Assembly: GCA_046292445.1 (NCBI GenBank)
Contig: JBKBQT010000001.1
Location: 1-64,000, forward strand
Length of the DNA: 64,000 bases
Direction of reading: 5' to 3'
From: CALIZF01 sp046292445
GTDB taxonomy: Bacteria > Pseudomonadota > Alphaproteobacteria > Rhodobacterales > Rhodobacteraceae
Below the pieces are notes generated by a model, which saw nothing but the letters and a program-made list of their open reading frames with translations, did not search any database and was not told where the DNA came from. The position numbers and the translations under genes are program-made. This document shows, in pieces, positions 24,470 through 33,096 of this stretch. How positions within the stretch are numbered: the stretch's first letter is position 1; the number at the start of each line of letters is the position of its first letter.

Positions 24470-25012
24470 TTACCCGAGCTGCTGGCGCAGCCTGTCCAGT
24501 GCCAATCTGATGCGGGACTTGATCGTGCCAAGGGGCAACCCGGTCTCTGCCGCGATTTCCGTATGCGACAACTCGCCGAAGTAGGCCCGTTCTATCAACG
24601 CCCTCTGTTTTTCCGGCAACTGGGCGATCGCCTCGCCCAGCCGCTTTGTCTCCTGTGCGGCCTCGTAGGCCTCTGCCTGATCCGGTTCCGGTTCCGGGCC
24701 CCAGGGAAGATCCTCGGGCTCGGGCCGCGCCCGGCGCAGCATGTCGATCCTGCGGTTGCGGGCGATGGTGAAAACCCAAGTCGCCACGCTCGCCCGCGCG
24801 GGGTCGTATTGGCCCGCCTTCTGCCATAGCGTCGCCATGACATCCTGCGCGCATTCCTCGGCGAGCGCCTCGCTCGCCCCCGATTTCATCAGGAACGCCT
24901 TGATCCGGGGCGCGAATTGCCGGAACAGCGCGGCGAAGGCCGCCCGATCCCCGTCATCGCGCACGCGGACCAGCAAGGCCGTCGCGTCGTCGTCAGTTCC
25001 GTTCACCGCCAT
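24470..25012 (-). CDS. rpoE: ECF sigma factor RpoE (singlet-oxygen stress type)
   Basis: A 180-residue extracytoplasmic-function sigma factor (ECF11-like). Region 2 is FAALFRQFAPRIKAFLMKSGASEALAEECAQDVMATLWQKAGQYDP...VFTIARNRRIDMLRR. Region 4 is LPEKQRALIERAYFGELSHTEIAAETGLPLGTIKSRIRLALDRLRQQLG. I chose ATG 25012, the standard MAVNGTD-type N-terminus; an upstream extension would run through the promoter. A perfect TGATCC-N18-TAAAA element lies 108 bp upstream, indicating autoregulation. It is cotranscribed with chrR. Confidence 0.94.
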   Translation of the reverse strand: MAVNGTDDDATALLVRVRDDGDRAAFAALFRQFAPRIKAFLMKSGASEALAEECAQDVMATLWQKAGQYDPARASVATWVFTIARNRRIDMLRRARPEPEDLPWGPEPEPDQAEAYEAAQETKRLGEAIAQLPEKQRALIERAYFGELSHTEIAAETGLPLGTIKSRIRLALDRLRQQLG

Positions 25013-25119
25013 CGGCCCTTGGGTCCGTTCAGCTACCGCCACTTGCCGCGCACCATAGGCGGGGCGCGCAGGCTGTGCATCCGGTATATGGACCGACCGG
25101 GTGTCAAGCATCATGCGAC

Positions 25120-25148
25120 TTTTACGCCGCATGAAACTGTCCGGATCA
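25120..25148 (-). promoter_or_regulatory. Sigma-E-dependent promoter of rpoE-chrR
   Basis: On the minus strand TGATCC (25148-25143), an 18-base spacer and TAAAA (25124-25120). The Rhodobacter sigma-E consensus is TGATCC-N18-TAAGA, so the match is nearly complete. It implies positive autoregulation of rpoE-chrR, as known in R. sphaeroides. The leader to the rpoE ATG is about 100 bases. Confidence 0.75.
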
Positions 25149-25164
25149 CTGGACAGTAGATAAA

Positions 25165-25193
25165 TGATCCGCACGCCGCAGCGCCGCGTATCC
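25165..25193 (+). promoter_or_regulatory. Candidate sigma-E promoter of the divergent five-gene operon
   Basis: On the plus strand TGATCC (25165-25170), an 18-base spacer and TATCC (25189-25193), about 30 bp before the FAD-protein gene. The -35 is perfect and the -10 keeps only TA of TAAGA. It lies back to back with the rpoE promoter, so one short segment would drive both stress operons. Confidence 0.5.
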
Positions 25194-25222
25194 TTGCCAC
25201 GACCTGACCGAAAGGACTGCCC

Positions 25223-26518
25223 ATGCCGCTCTCAACCACCGGGCCCGGAACGCGCCGCATTGCCGTGATCGGCGGTGGCATATCGGGCCTGGCCGCCGCG
25301 CATCTGCTGTCGCGCGGCCATGCCGTTGTTCTCTACGAGGCCGAGCGGCGGCTTGGCGGCCACGCCCGGACCGTCGTCGCGGGCAAGCGGGGCGACCAGC
25401 CGGTCGATACGGGTTTCATCGTGTTCAACCACGTCAACTACCCGCACCTGACGCGGCTTTTCCGCGACCTCGACGTGCCGGTCGCGAAAAGCGACATGAG
25501 CTTTGCCGCCTCGATCGACGGCGGGCGGTTCGAATATGCTTTGCGGGATCTCAACGGCCTCTTGGCGCAGCGGTCGAACGTCCTGCGCCCGGCCTATTGG
25601 GGAATGCTGCGCGATATCCTGCGTTTCAACCGCGAGGCGCCGGGCATCGCCGCCACCGATCTGACGATGACGATCGGCACCCTGCTGGCGCAGCTCGGCA
25701 CCGGCGCGTGGTTCCGCGACCGGTATATATTGCCGTTCTCGGGTGCGATCTGGTCAACGCCGACGGCGGGGATCCTCGATTTCCCGGCCGATGCGATGCT
25801 GCGGTTCTTCGCCAACCACGCGTTGCTGAGCTATTCGGGCCAGCATCAGTGGTGGACGGTCCGGGGCGGGTCGGTCGAATATGTCCGCCGGCTCGAATCC
25901 GCGCTGCTGCGCGCGGGGGTCGATCTGCGGCCCGGCAGCCCGGTTGCGGGCGTGCGGCGGCATGCGGCGGGCGTTCAGGTGCGCGCGCATGGCGGGGATT
26001 GGGAGGCGTTCGACGATGTCGTGCTTGCCACCCACGCCGACGACAGCCTTGCCCTGCTCGAGGATCCCGCCCCGGAGGAACGCTCCGCCCTCGCCGCCGT
26101 GCGCTATCAGCCGAACGAGGCGGTGCTGCACGCCGATGCGGCGATGATGCCGCGCCGGCGGGCCGCCTGGTCGTCCTGGAACTACTGCGAGGGCCGGGGC
26201 GAGCGGCCCGACCGCATCGCGCTGACCTACTGGATGAACAGCCTCCAGCCGATCCCCAAGGACGATCCGCTGTTCGTCACGCTCAACCCGACGCGGGCGA
26301 TCCGCGACGATCTGGTGCATGATGTGACGACCTTCCGGCATCCGGTCTATGACGTCGGCACGCTGGCGGCGCAGGCGGCGGTGCGCGGCTTCAACGGTGC
26401 GCGCAACACCTGGTTCTGCGGGGCCTGGATGAAGAACGGCTTTCACGAGGACGGCTTTGCCTCGGCCGTCGATGTCGTCGAGGCCATGGCCGCACAGGCC
26501 GCGCGGATCGCGGCATGA
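25223..26518 (+). CDS. FAD-dependent amine-oxidase-like protein (sigma-E regulon type)
   Basis: A 431-residue flavoprotein with a Rossmann GxGxxG at 17-22 (IAVIGGGISGLAAAHLLSRG), then YEAERRLGGHART and VDTGFIVFNHVNYPHL, and the C-terminal FAD motif TWFCGAWMKNGFHEDGFASAVDVVEAM. It resembles the R. sphaeroides sigma-E target RSP_1091, annotated as a flavin amine oxidase near cyclopropane fatty-acid synthase genes. That protein has been linked to modified/furan fatty-acid metabolism during singlet-oxygen stress. A role in oxidising methylated membrane lipids is inferred. First gene of an operon whose members overlap by 4 bases, divergent from rpoE. Confidence 0.85.
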   Translation: MPLSTTGPGTRRIAVIGGGISGLAAAHLLSRGHAVVLYEAERRLGGHARTVVAGKRGDQPVDTGFIVFNHVNYPHLTRLFRDLDVPVAKSDMSFAASIDGGRFEYALRDLNGLLAQRSNVLRPAYWGMLRDILRFNREAPGIAATDLTMTIGTLLAQLGTGAWFRDRYILPFSGAIWSTPTAGILDFPADAMLRFFANHALLSYSGQHQWWTVRGGSVEYVRRLESALLRAGVDLRPGSPVAGVRRHAAGVQVRAHGGDWEAFDDVVLATHADDSLALLEDPAPEERSALAAVRYQPNEAVLHADAAMMPRRRAAWSSWNYCEGRGERPDRIALTYWMNSLQPIPKDDPLFVTLNPTRAIRDDLVHDVTTFRHPVYDVGTLAAQAAVRGFNGARNTWFCGAWMKNGFHEDGFASAVDVVEAMAAQAARIAA

Positions 26519-27270
26519 GCGTTGTCGAGCACATACCGGGCGAGACGTTCCACGGCCGCAAGGGGCCGGTGGCGAACAGCTTTCGCTACGGGGTGGATTA
26601 CGTCCTGCTCGATCCCGAGGCAACGGGGCCGTTTCCGCGTCTGTTTGCCCGCAACCGCCGCGCGCTGACGGCGGTCTGGGACGTCGATCACGGCGGGCCG
26701 CCCGGCCGGGGCCGCGGCGTGGTTTGGGCGCGCGGGGTGCTGGCGGAGCACGGCCTGCCCGGGGCCGAGCGCATCCTGCTGCTGGCGCAGCCGCGGGTCA
26801 TGGGGCATGTGTTCAATCCGGTGTCCTTCTGGCTCTGCCATGATGCGGCCGGCGCGCTGCGGGTGGTGATCGCGGAAGTCACCAACACCTATGGCGAGCG
26901 GCACAGCTATCTGTGTCACCGCGACGACTGCGGCCCGCTCACGCGCGAGGATACGGTCGAGGCGCGCAAGGTGTTCCATGTCTCGCCGTTCCAGCCGATC
27001 GACGGGGATTACCGCTTCCGCTTCGACATCCGCCCCGACCGGCTGGGCATCTGGATCGACTACAGCACGGCCGGGGGCGGGCTTTTCACCAACCTGATCG
27101 GCCCGCGCCGGCCGCTCACCACGCGCGCCATACTCGGGGCCTGCCTGCGCCGTCCCTTCGGGTCGCGCCGGGTGCTTGCGCTCATCCATCTGCAGGCCTT
27201 CCGGCTGATGGGCCGCCGCGTGAGCTTCCGCCCCCGGCCGCTGCCGCCGGCCGAGGAGGTGACGCGGTGA
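26515..27270 (+). CDS. DUF1365 family protein
   Basis: A 251-residue protein of DUF1365. It begins with the typical HGRKGPVANSFRYGVDYVLLDPE. It contains LLLAQPRVMGHVFNPVSFWLCHDAAGALRVVIAEVTNTYGERHSYLC and VFHVSPFQPIDGDYRFRFDIRPD, and ends in a basic RRVSFRPRP tail. DUF1365 genes are usually found beside FAD amine-oxidase-like and cyclopropane-fatty-acid-synthase-like genes. The biochemical role is not established. ATGA overlap with the previous gene and GTGA with the next. It corresponds to RSP_1090 in the R. sphaeroides operon. Confidence 0.88.
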   Translation: MSVVEHIPGETFHGRKGPVANSFRYGVDYVLLDPEATGPFPRLFARNRRALTAVWDVDHGGPPGRGRGVVWARGVLAEHGLPGAERILLLAQPRVMGHVFNPVSFWLCHDAAGALRVVIAEVTNTYGERHSYLCHRDDCGPLTREDTVEARKVFHVSPFQPIDGDYRFRFDIRPDRLGIWIDYSTAGGGLFTNLIGPRRPLTTRAILGACLRRPFGSRRVLALIHLQAFRLMGRRVSFRPRPLPPAEEVTR

Positions 27271-28529
27271 CACTCGCCGCCGTCGTTGCCGAGCGCACGC
27301 GCCTGCCCGCCTGGGCGGGGTTCGGTGCGCTGATCGCGGCGGCGGGGCTGCCGATCTACATCCATGCGCCCAAGTTCTATGTCGATACCTATGGGGTCAG
27401 CCTCGCGGCCCTCGGGGCCGTGCTGTTCGCGCTGCGCCTGATCGACGTGGTGCAGGATCCGCTGCTCGGCTGGCTATCCGAGCGGACGCGGGCGCGGCGG
27501 GGGGCGATGGTCGCCGGGGCGGCGGCGCTGATGGCCGCGGCGATGCTGGGGCTTTTTGCCGTCACGCCGCCCGTCGCGCCGCTGGTGTGGTTCGCGCTGA
27601 CGCTGGTGGTGCTGTTTTCGGCCTTTTCCTTCCTCACCATCACCTTCTATGCCGAAGGCGTGGCCAAGGCGGCAACGCTCGGCCCGGGCGGGCATGTCCG
27701 GCTGGCGGGCTGGCGCGAGGGCGGGGCGCTCTTGGGGATCTCGGCCGCGGCTGTGGCGCCGGTGGCGCTGGGTGCGCTGACCGACCGGCCCTTCGCGGGC
27801 TTTGCGCTGGCCTTTGCGCTGCTGGCTGTGGTCGCGGCGGCCGGGATGCGCGCCGAATGGCGCGGTGCCGCGACGGGTGGCGAGACCGATCTGCGCGCGC
27901 TCCTGCGCCCGGTACTCGGCGATCCGCAGGCGCGGCGGCTGCTGCTGCTCGCGCTGGTCAACGCAACGCCGGTGGCCGTGACCTCGACGCTGTTCCTGTT
28001 CTTCGTCGAAAGCCGGCTTGCGGCGCCGGGCCTCGAGGGGCCGCTCCTGTTGCTCTTCTTCCTCGCAGCGGCGGCTTCGACGCCGCTCTGGGCGCGCGCG
28101 GCCGGGCGGTTCGGGGCCAAGCCGGCGCTTCTTGCCGGCATGGTGCTGTCGATCGCCGCCTTTGCCTTTGCCGCCACGCTCGGCGCCGGCGATGCCGCCG
28201 CCTTCGCGGTGATCTGCCTTGCCTCCGGCGCCGCGCTCGGGGCCGACATGACCCTTCTGCCCGCGATCTTTGCCCGGCGCATGGCGCGGATCGCGCCGCA
28301 GGCGGGGGCCGCCTTCGGCCTGTGGTCCTTCGTGTCCAAGTTCACGCTCGCCTTCACCGCCGTCACGCTCCTGCCGCTGCTCGAGGCGCGCGGCTTCGTT
28401 CCCGGCGCCGGCAACGATGCCGCCGCGCTCGGCCTGCTCACCACGCTCTACGCCCTTGTCCCCTGCGCGCTGAAGGCGGTTGCCATCGCCTTGCTCGCGG
28501 CCACACCCGTTTCGGAGGATCGCCCATGA
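27267..28529 (+). CDS. MFS transporter, GPH (glycoside-pentoside-hexuronide:cation) type
   Basis: A 420-residue membrane protein with about 12 helices starting at GTG 27267 (GTGA overlap). The MFS_2/GPH signature is LRLIDVVQDPLLGWLSERTRARRG in the first third, followed by YAEGVAKAATLGPGGHVRLAGWREGGALLG. The C-terminal half has ADMTLLPAIFARRMARIAPQAGAAFGLWSFVSKFTLAF. MFS_2 relatives include lipid and lysolipid carriers as well as sugar symporters. In this operon of lipid-modification genes a lipid-related substrate is plausible but inferred. It corresponds to RSP_1089. Confidence 0.85.
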   Translation: MTLAAVVAERTRLPAWAGFGALIAAAGLPIYIHAPKFYVDTYGVSLAALGAVLFALRLIDVVQDPLLGWLSERTRARRGAMVAGAAALMAAAMLGLFAVTPPVAPLVWFALTLVVLFSAFSFLTITFYAEGVAKAATLGPGGHVRLAGWREGGALLGISAAAVAPVALGALTDRPFAGFALAFALLAVVAAAGMRAEWRGAATGGETDLRALLRPVLGDPQARRLLLLALVNATPVAVTSTLFLFFVESRLAAPGLEGPLLLLFFLAAAASTPLWARAAGRFGAKPALLAGMVLSIAAFAFAATLGAGDAAAFAVICLASGAALGADMTLLPAIFARRMARIAPQAGAAFGLWSFVSKFTLAFTAVTLLPLLEARGFVPGAGNDAAALGLLTTLYALVPCALKAVAIALLAATPVSEDRP

Positions 28530-29089
28530 CCCCTGCCCTCATGTTCCTGTTCGGCGCGCTGCTCACCCTGGCGCTCGTCGCCGCGCATGCCCGCTGGCTC
28601 GGCTTTCGCGCGCAGGAGACGCGCGAATGGAAGGGGCGCGGTCCCGATTTCGACCTGCGCAAGCATCTGAGCGGGCCGATCCTGTGCGAAGGGGTGATCT
28701 ACGGGCCCACGGGCCGCGTCACCTCGCGCTTCGTGGCCGACATGGACGGGCAGTGGGACGGCAACCGTGGCGTGCTGGCCGAGCGGTTCCGCTATGACAC
28801 CGGGGCGGCGCAGAACCGCGCCTGGCGGCTGACCTTGTCGAACGACGGTGCGATCCGGGCCGAGGCCGATGACGTCATCGGCGCCGGCACCGGGCGGCAG
28901 GAGGGGGCGGCGGTGCGGCTCGACTATCGCATCCGGCTGCCCGAGGAATCGGGCGGCCATGTGCTGACCGTCACCGACTGGATGTATCTGATGGAAAACG
29001 GCACCATCATGAACCGCAGCCAGTTCCGCAAATGGGGCATCAAGGTCGCCGAGCTGGTGGCGACCATGCGGCGGAAGGATGCGGCGTGA
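28526..29089 (+). CDS. DUF3833 family protein
   Basis: A 187-residue protein with one N-terminal hydrophobic helix (MTPALMFLFGALLTLALVAAHARWLGF) and a beta-rich domain: GRGPDFDLRKHLSGPILCEGVIYGPTGRVTSRFVADMDGQW, then VLAERFRYDTG, LDYRIRLPEESGGHVLTVTDWMYLMENGTIMNRSQFRKWGIKVAELVATM. The conserved sequence around TDWMYLMENG is typical of DUF3833. It has a lipocalin-like look and may bind lipid, which is inference. GGAGGA precedes the ATG. It overlaps both neighbours by 4 bases. Confidence 0.85.
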   Translation: MTPALMFLFGALLTLALVAAHARWLGFRAQETREWKGRGPDFDLRKHLSGPILCEGVIYGPTGRVTSRFVADMDGQWDGNRGVLAERFRYDTGAAQNRAWRLTLSNDGAIRAEADDVIGAGTGRQEGAAVRLDYRIRLPEESGGHVLTVTDWMYLMENGTIMNRSQFRKWGIKVAELVATMRRKDAA

Positions 29090-29826
29090 GATCGTTCAAG
29101 GGCAAGCGCTACTGGCTCGTCGGTGCGTCCGAGGGGCTCGGGCGGGCGCTGGCGCTCAAGCTCGCACGGGCCGGGGCCGAGGTGATCGTCTCGGCCCGCG
29201 ATGCCGGGCGGCTCGAGGCGGTGGTGGCCGAGATGGGCGGCGGGCGGGCGGTTGCCTGCGATGTGTCCTACACCGCCTCGGTCACGGCGGCGGCGGCCGA
29301 GGCGGGGGCGATCGACGGGCTGGTGTTCCTCGCCGGCGCCTACTGGCCGATGCGCGCGCAGGACTGGGATGCGGCCAAGGCCGAGGCGATGTGCGACGTG
29401 AACCTGACCGGCTGCGCCCGCGTGATGGGTGCGGCGATGCCGGGGTTCGTGGCGCGCGGCACGGGGCATGTCGTCATCACCGGCAGCCTCTCGGGCTTTC
29501 GCGGCCTGCCGGGCGCGATCGGCTATGCCGCGTCCAAGGCGGGGACGATGGTGCTCGCGGAATCGATGTATGCCGACCTGCGCGGCAGCGGGATCACCGT
29601 GCAGGTGGCCAACCCCGGCTTCATCCGCACGCGGCTGACGGAAAAGAACGATTTCGCCATGCCTTTCCTGATGGAACCGGATCGGGCCGCGCAGATCATG
29701 TTCGATTTCATGCGGACGAACCGGTTCAAGATCAGCTTTCCCTATGGCTTCTCGCTGTTGTTCCGGGTCGGGCAGGTCTTGCCGGACTGGGCCTGGTATG
29801 GCCTGTTCGGCCAGCGCAAGGCCTAG
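29086..29826 (+). CDS. Short-chain dehydrogenase/reductase
   Basis: A 246-residue SDR starting at GTG 29086. The cofactor motif reads LVGASEGLGRALALKLARAGAEVIVSAR (TGxxxGxG type). The catalytic residues are Ser in VVITGSLSGFRG, Tyr in GAIGYAASKAG and the following Lys. The tail FPYGFSLLFRVGQVLPDWAWYGLFGQRKA is hydrophobic and may sit at the membrane. It is last in the sigma-E-type operon (RSP_1087 position). The substrate is unknown; a lipid-derived alcohol or ketone is the contextual guess. Its stop overlaps the converging yjbR gene. Confidence 0.88.
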   Translation: MRSFKGKRYWLVGASEGLGRALALKLARAGAEVIVSARDAGRLEAVVAEMGGGRAVACDVSYTASVTAAAAEAGAIDGLVFLAGAYWPMRAQDWDAAKAEAMCDVNLTGCARVMGAAMPGFVARGTGHVVITGSLSGFRGLPGAIGYAASKAGTMVLAESMYADLRGSGITVQVANPGFIRTRLTEKNDFAMPFLMEPDRAAQIMFDFMRTNRFKISFPYGFSLLFRVGQVLPDWAWYGLFGQRKA

Positions 29827-30182
29827 CCGCCCGCCTGCGCCGCATCCCATGCCCTGAGCCAGCGCCGCGGCGCCGCATCGCGCCACTGGCGGATCAGTCG
29901 CGCGCGGGCCCAGCCGGGGTCGATCCGCCCGGCCCGCACGAGGATCAGCGCATGCGGCGCGTAATGGGGGTGGAGGGCGAAGGTCTCCGGGTCGGCCTCC
30001 AGCAGCATCGCGCGTTCGTCGCGGTCGCATTTGAACACCGCCGCATCGACGTATGGCGACCACCAGCACCACATCCGCGCATGCGCCTTGAGCACGGGGT
30101 TGCCCCAGGCGGTGGTCTCCACCACCGCGGGCAGGTCGAGGCCAAGGGCGAAGGCGCGCAGATCGGGCCAGGAGGCGATCAA
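29823..30182 (-). CDS. MmcQ/YjbR family protein
   Basis: A 119-residue protein of the YjbR/MmcQ (CyaY-like fold) family. It begins WPDLRAFALGLDLPAVVETTAWGNPVLKAHARMW, and has DERAMLLEADPETFALHPHYAPHALILVR and a C-terminal IRQWRDAAPRRWLRAWD helix. The fold resembles the DNA-binding DUF419 domain, and the molecular role is unproven. Its ATG overlaps the polA stop by 4 bases, so the two are coupled. Its own end overlaps the SDR stop on the other strand. Confidence 0.88.
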   Translation of the reverse strand: MIASWPDLRAFALGLDLPAVVETTAWGNPVLKAHARMWCWWSPYVDAAVFKCDRDERAMLLEADPETFALHPHYAPHALILVRAGRIDPGWARARLIRQWRDAAPRRWLRAWDAAQAGG

Positions 30183-33007
30183 TGCGCCGCCGCCCAGTTC
30201 GGCCCCGTCCCCGCCTCGACCACCAGCGGCACGTCGAGGTGCACGGCAGGGTGGGCCGCGCCCTCCATGATCGGCCTGACGGCGGCGACGGTGGCCTCCG
30301 CGTCGCCCTCGGCCACCTCGAACAGCAATTCATCGTGGACCTGGAGCAGCATCTTCGCGTCCAGCCCCGCGACGGCGGAGGGGATGCGCACCATCGCGCG
30401 GCGGATGATGTCGGCCGCCGCCCCCTGGATCGGCGCGTTGATCGCGGCGCGCTTGGCGAAGCCGGCGGTCGGGCCCTTGGCGTTGATCTCGGGCGTGTGG
30501 ATCTTGCGGCCGAACAGGGTCTGGACATAGCCGGTGCGCTTGGCGAAGGCCACCGTTTCATCCATGTATTCGCGAATGCCGGGAAAGCGCTCGAAATACC
30601 GGTCGATGAACCCCTGCGCCTCGTCCCGCGGGATGCGCAGGTTGCGCGCAAGGCCAAAGCCGCTGATCCCGTAGATCACGCCGAAGTTGATCGCCTTGGC
30701 GCGGCGCCGGATCTCGGGCGTCATCTCGGCCAGCGGCACACCGAACATCTCGGATGCGGTGGCGGCGTGGATGTCCTGCCCGTCGCGGAACGCCGCCTTG
30801 AGCGCGTCGATCCCCGCGACATGGGCGAGGATGCGCAACTCGATCTGGCTGTAGTCGAGCGACACCAGCACCCGCCCCTCGGGCGCGACGAAGGCCTGCC
30901 GGATGCGCCGCCCTTCCTCGGTGCGCACAGGGATGTTCTGCAGGTTCGGATCGGTCGAGGCGAGCCGCCCGGTTGCCGCCCCGGCGATCGAATAGGACGT
31001 GTGCACCCGCCCGGTGTCGGGGTTGATGTGGTCCTGCAGCGCGTCGGTATAGGTGGATTTCAGCTTCGAGATCTGCCGCCAGTCGAGCAGGCGGGCGGCG
31101 AGGCGCGCGCCCTGCGGGTGCGTATCCTCCATCGTGGTGATGTCTTCGAGGATATCGGCCCCGGTGCCCCAGGCGCCCGTCTTGCCCTTGGTGCCGCCGG
31201 GCAGGCCAAGCTCGTCGAACAGGATCTCGCCCAGTTGTTTCGGCGAGCCGACGTTGAAGGGGCGGCCGGCAATCTCGTGGATCTCCGCCTCGAGCGCCGC
31301 CATCGACTGGGCAAAGGCGGCCGACATGCGCGACAGGGTGCCCCGGTCCACGAGGATGCCGGCCATTTCCATCGCCGCAAGGACGGGGACGATGGGGCGT
31401 TCCATCGTCTCGTAAACCGTCGTCACCCGCGCCTTGTGCAGCTCGGGCTTGAAGCGTTGCCACAGGCGCAGGGTGACATCGGCATCTTCGGCGGCATAGC
31501 GCGTCGCCGCAGCGATATCGACCTTGTCGAAGGTGACCTGCGCCTTGCCCGACCCGATCAGGGACTTGATGGGTATCGGGACATGGCCGAGGTAGGTTTC
31601 CGACAGCGCGTCCATGCCGTGGCCGTGCAGGCCCGAGTGCATCGCATAGGACATCAGCATCGTGTCGTCGATGGGCGCCACCGCGATGCCGTGGCGGGCA
31701 AGGATCTTGGCGTCGTATTTCAGGTTCTGCCCGATCTTGAGGATCGCGTCATCCTCGAGGACCGGCTTGAGCGCGGCGAGCGCGGCATCGAGCGGCATCT
31801 GCCCCTCCACGGCCTCGGCGAACATGTCCGCGCCCTTGCGGTGACCGACGGGAAGATAGGCGGCGCGGCCCGGCTCGACCGCGAGACTGATCCCGACGAG
31901 GTCGGCGCGCATCTCGTCAAGGCCGGTTGTCTCGGTATCCACCGCCACCCAGCCCCGTTCGCGGATCGCCGCGAGCCACGGCGCGAGGTCCTCGGCGGTG
32001 CGGATGGTGACGTAGAGCGCAGGGTCGATGGGCACGGCGGCCACGGCGGCGGGCGCCGCGTGGTCGGGCGTGTCGGCGGCCTGCGCCACCTCGGGCACCG
32101 CCGGGGGCTCGATCCCCAGCCGTTCGGCGATGCGGCGGGTGAGGGTGCGGAACTCCATCCGGGTCAGAAAGCCCATCAGCGCCTCGGGATCGGGCTTTTT
32201 CACCGCGAGCTCGTCCAGCGTCACCGGCAGCGGCGCGTCGTCCCTGAGCGTGACGAGCGCGCGCGACAGGCGGATCTGATCGGCATTGTCCAGCAGTGCC
32301 TTGCGGCGGGCGGGCTGCCTGATCTCGCCGGCGCGGTCCAGCAGCGTGTCCAGATCGCCGTATTCCTGGATCAGCAGCGCCGCCGTCTTGAGCCCGATCC
32401 CCGGCGCGCCGGGAATGTTGTCCACGCTGTCGCCCGCCAGCGCCTGCACGTCGACCACCCGTTCGGGGCCGACGCCGAATTTCTCGATCACCTCGTCGCG
32501 GCCGATCCGGCGGTTCTTCATCGGATCGAACATCTCGACCCCGTCGCCGACAAGCTGCATCAGATCCTTGTCCGACGACACGATGGTGACGCGCCCCCCC
32601 GCTTCGCGCGCCTCGCGGGCGAGCGTGGCGATGATGTCGTCGGCCTCGTAATCCTCGACCTCGATGGTGGCGAGGTTGAAGGCGCGGCTTGCCTCGCGCG
32701 TCAGGGGGAACTGCGGGCGCAGATCCTCGGGCGGCTCGGGCCGCTGCGCCTTGTAGAGCGGGTAGAGGTCGTTGCGGAACGTCTTGGACGAATAGTCGAA
32801 GATCACCGCGACATGGGTCGGCGCGTCCTTGGAGTTGCCGTTCGCCTCGACATAGCGGGCGATCATGTTGCAAAACCCCGAGACCGCCCCGATGGGCAGC
32901 CCGTCCGACTTGCGCGTGAGCGGCGGCAGCGCGTGGTAGGCGCGAAAGATATAGGCCGACCCGTCGATCAGGTGCAGGTGGTGGCCCTTGCCGAATCCGT
33001 CGTGCAT
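30179..33007 (-). CDS. polA: DNA polymerase I
   Basis: A 942-residue three-domain Pol I. The 5' nuclease (1-300) has HLIDGSAYIFRAYHALPPL, VIFDYSSKTFRNDLYPLYKAQR, EADDIIATLA, SSDKDLMQLV and the helix-hairpin-helix GDSVDNIPGAPGIGLKTAA. An intact 3'-5' exonuclease (from about 330) has VDTETTGLDEMRADLVGISL. The polymerase domain has motif A LVSLDYSQIELRILAHV, the O-helix RRRAKAINFGVIYGISGFG and motif C LLQVHDELLFEVAEG. It repairs gaps and removes primers. ATG 33007 gives the family N-terminus. yjbR follows with a 4-base overlap. Confidence 0.97.
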   Translation of the reverse strand: MHDGFGKGHHLHLIDGSAYIFRAYHALPPLTRKSDGLPIGAVSGFCNMIARYVEANGNSKDAPTHVAVIFDYSSKTFRNDLYPLYKAQRPEPPEDLRPQFPLTREASRAFNLATIEVEDYEADDIIATLAREAREAGGRVTIVSSDKDLMQLVGDGVEMFDPMKNRRIGRDEVIEKFGVGPERVVDVQALAGDSVDNIPGAPGIGLKTAALLIQEYGDLDTLLDRAGEIRQPARRKALLDNADQIRLSRALVTLRDDAPLPVTLDELAVKKPDPEALMGFLTRMEFRTLTRRIAERLGIEPPAVPEVAQAADTPDHAAPAAVAAVPIDPALYVTIRTAEDLAPWLAAIRERGWVAVDTETTGLDEMRADLVGISLAVEPGRAAYLPVGHRKGADMFAEAVEGQMPLDAALAALKPVLEDDAILKIGQNLKYDAKILARHGIAVAPIDDTMLMSYAMHSGLHGHGMDALSETYLGHVPIPIKSLIGSGKAQVTFDKVDIAAATRYAAEDADVTLRLWQRFKPELHKARVTTVYETMERPIVPVLAAMEMAGILVDRGTLSRMSAAFAQSMAALEAEIHEIAGRPFNVGSPKQLGEILFDELGLPGGTKGKTGAWGTGADILEDITTMEDTHPQGARLAARLLDWRQISKLKSTYTDALQDHINPDTGRVHTSYSIAGAATGRLASTDPNLQNIPVRTEEGRRIRQAFVAPEGRVLVSLDYSQIELRILAHVAGIDALKAAFRDGQDIHAATASEMFGVPLAEMTPEIRRRAKAINFGVIYGISGFGLARNLRIPRDEAQGFIDRYFERFPGIREYMDETVAFAKRTGYVQTLFGRKIHTPEINAKGPTAGFAKRAAINAPIQGAAADIIRRAMVRIPSAVAGLDAKMLLQVHDELLFEVAEGDAEATVAAVRPIMEGAAHPAVHLDVPLVVEAGTGPNWAAAH

Positions 33008-33096
33008 GCTTGCCCCTCGCCGCGCTCTGCGCATCCTTGCCACGGCATCGCGCAGATTGCCACGCATCGCGGCGGCGCGTCTCGCCGATGTCGACG

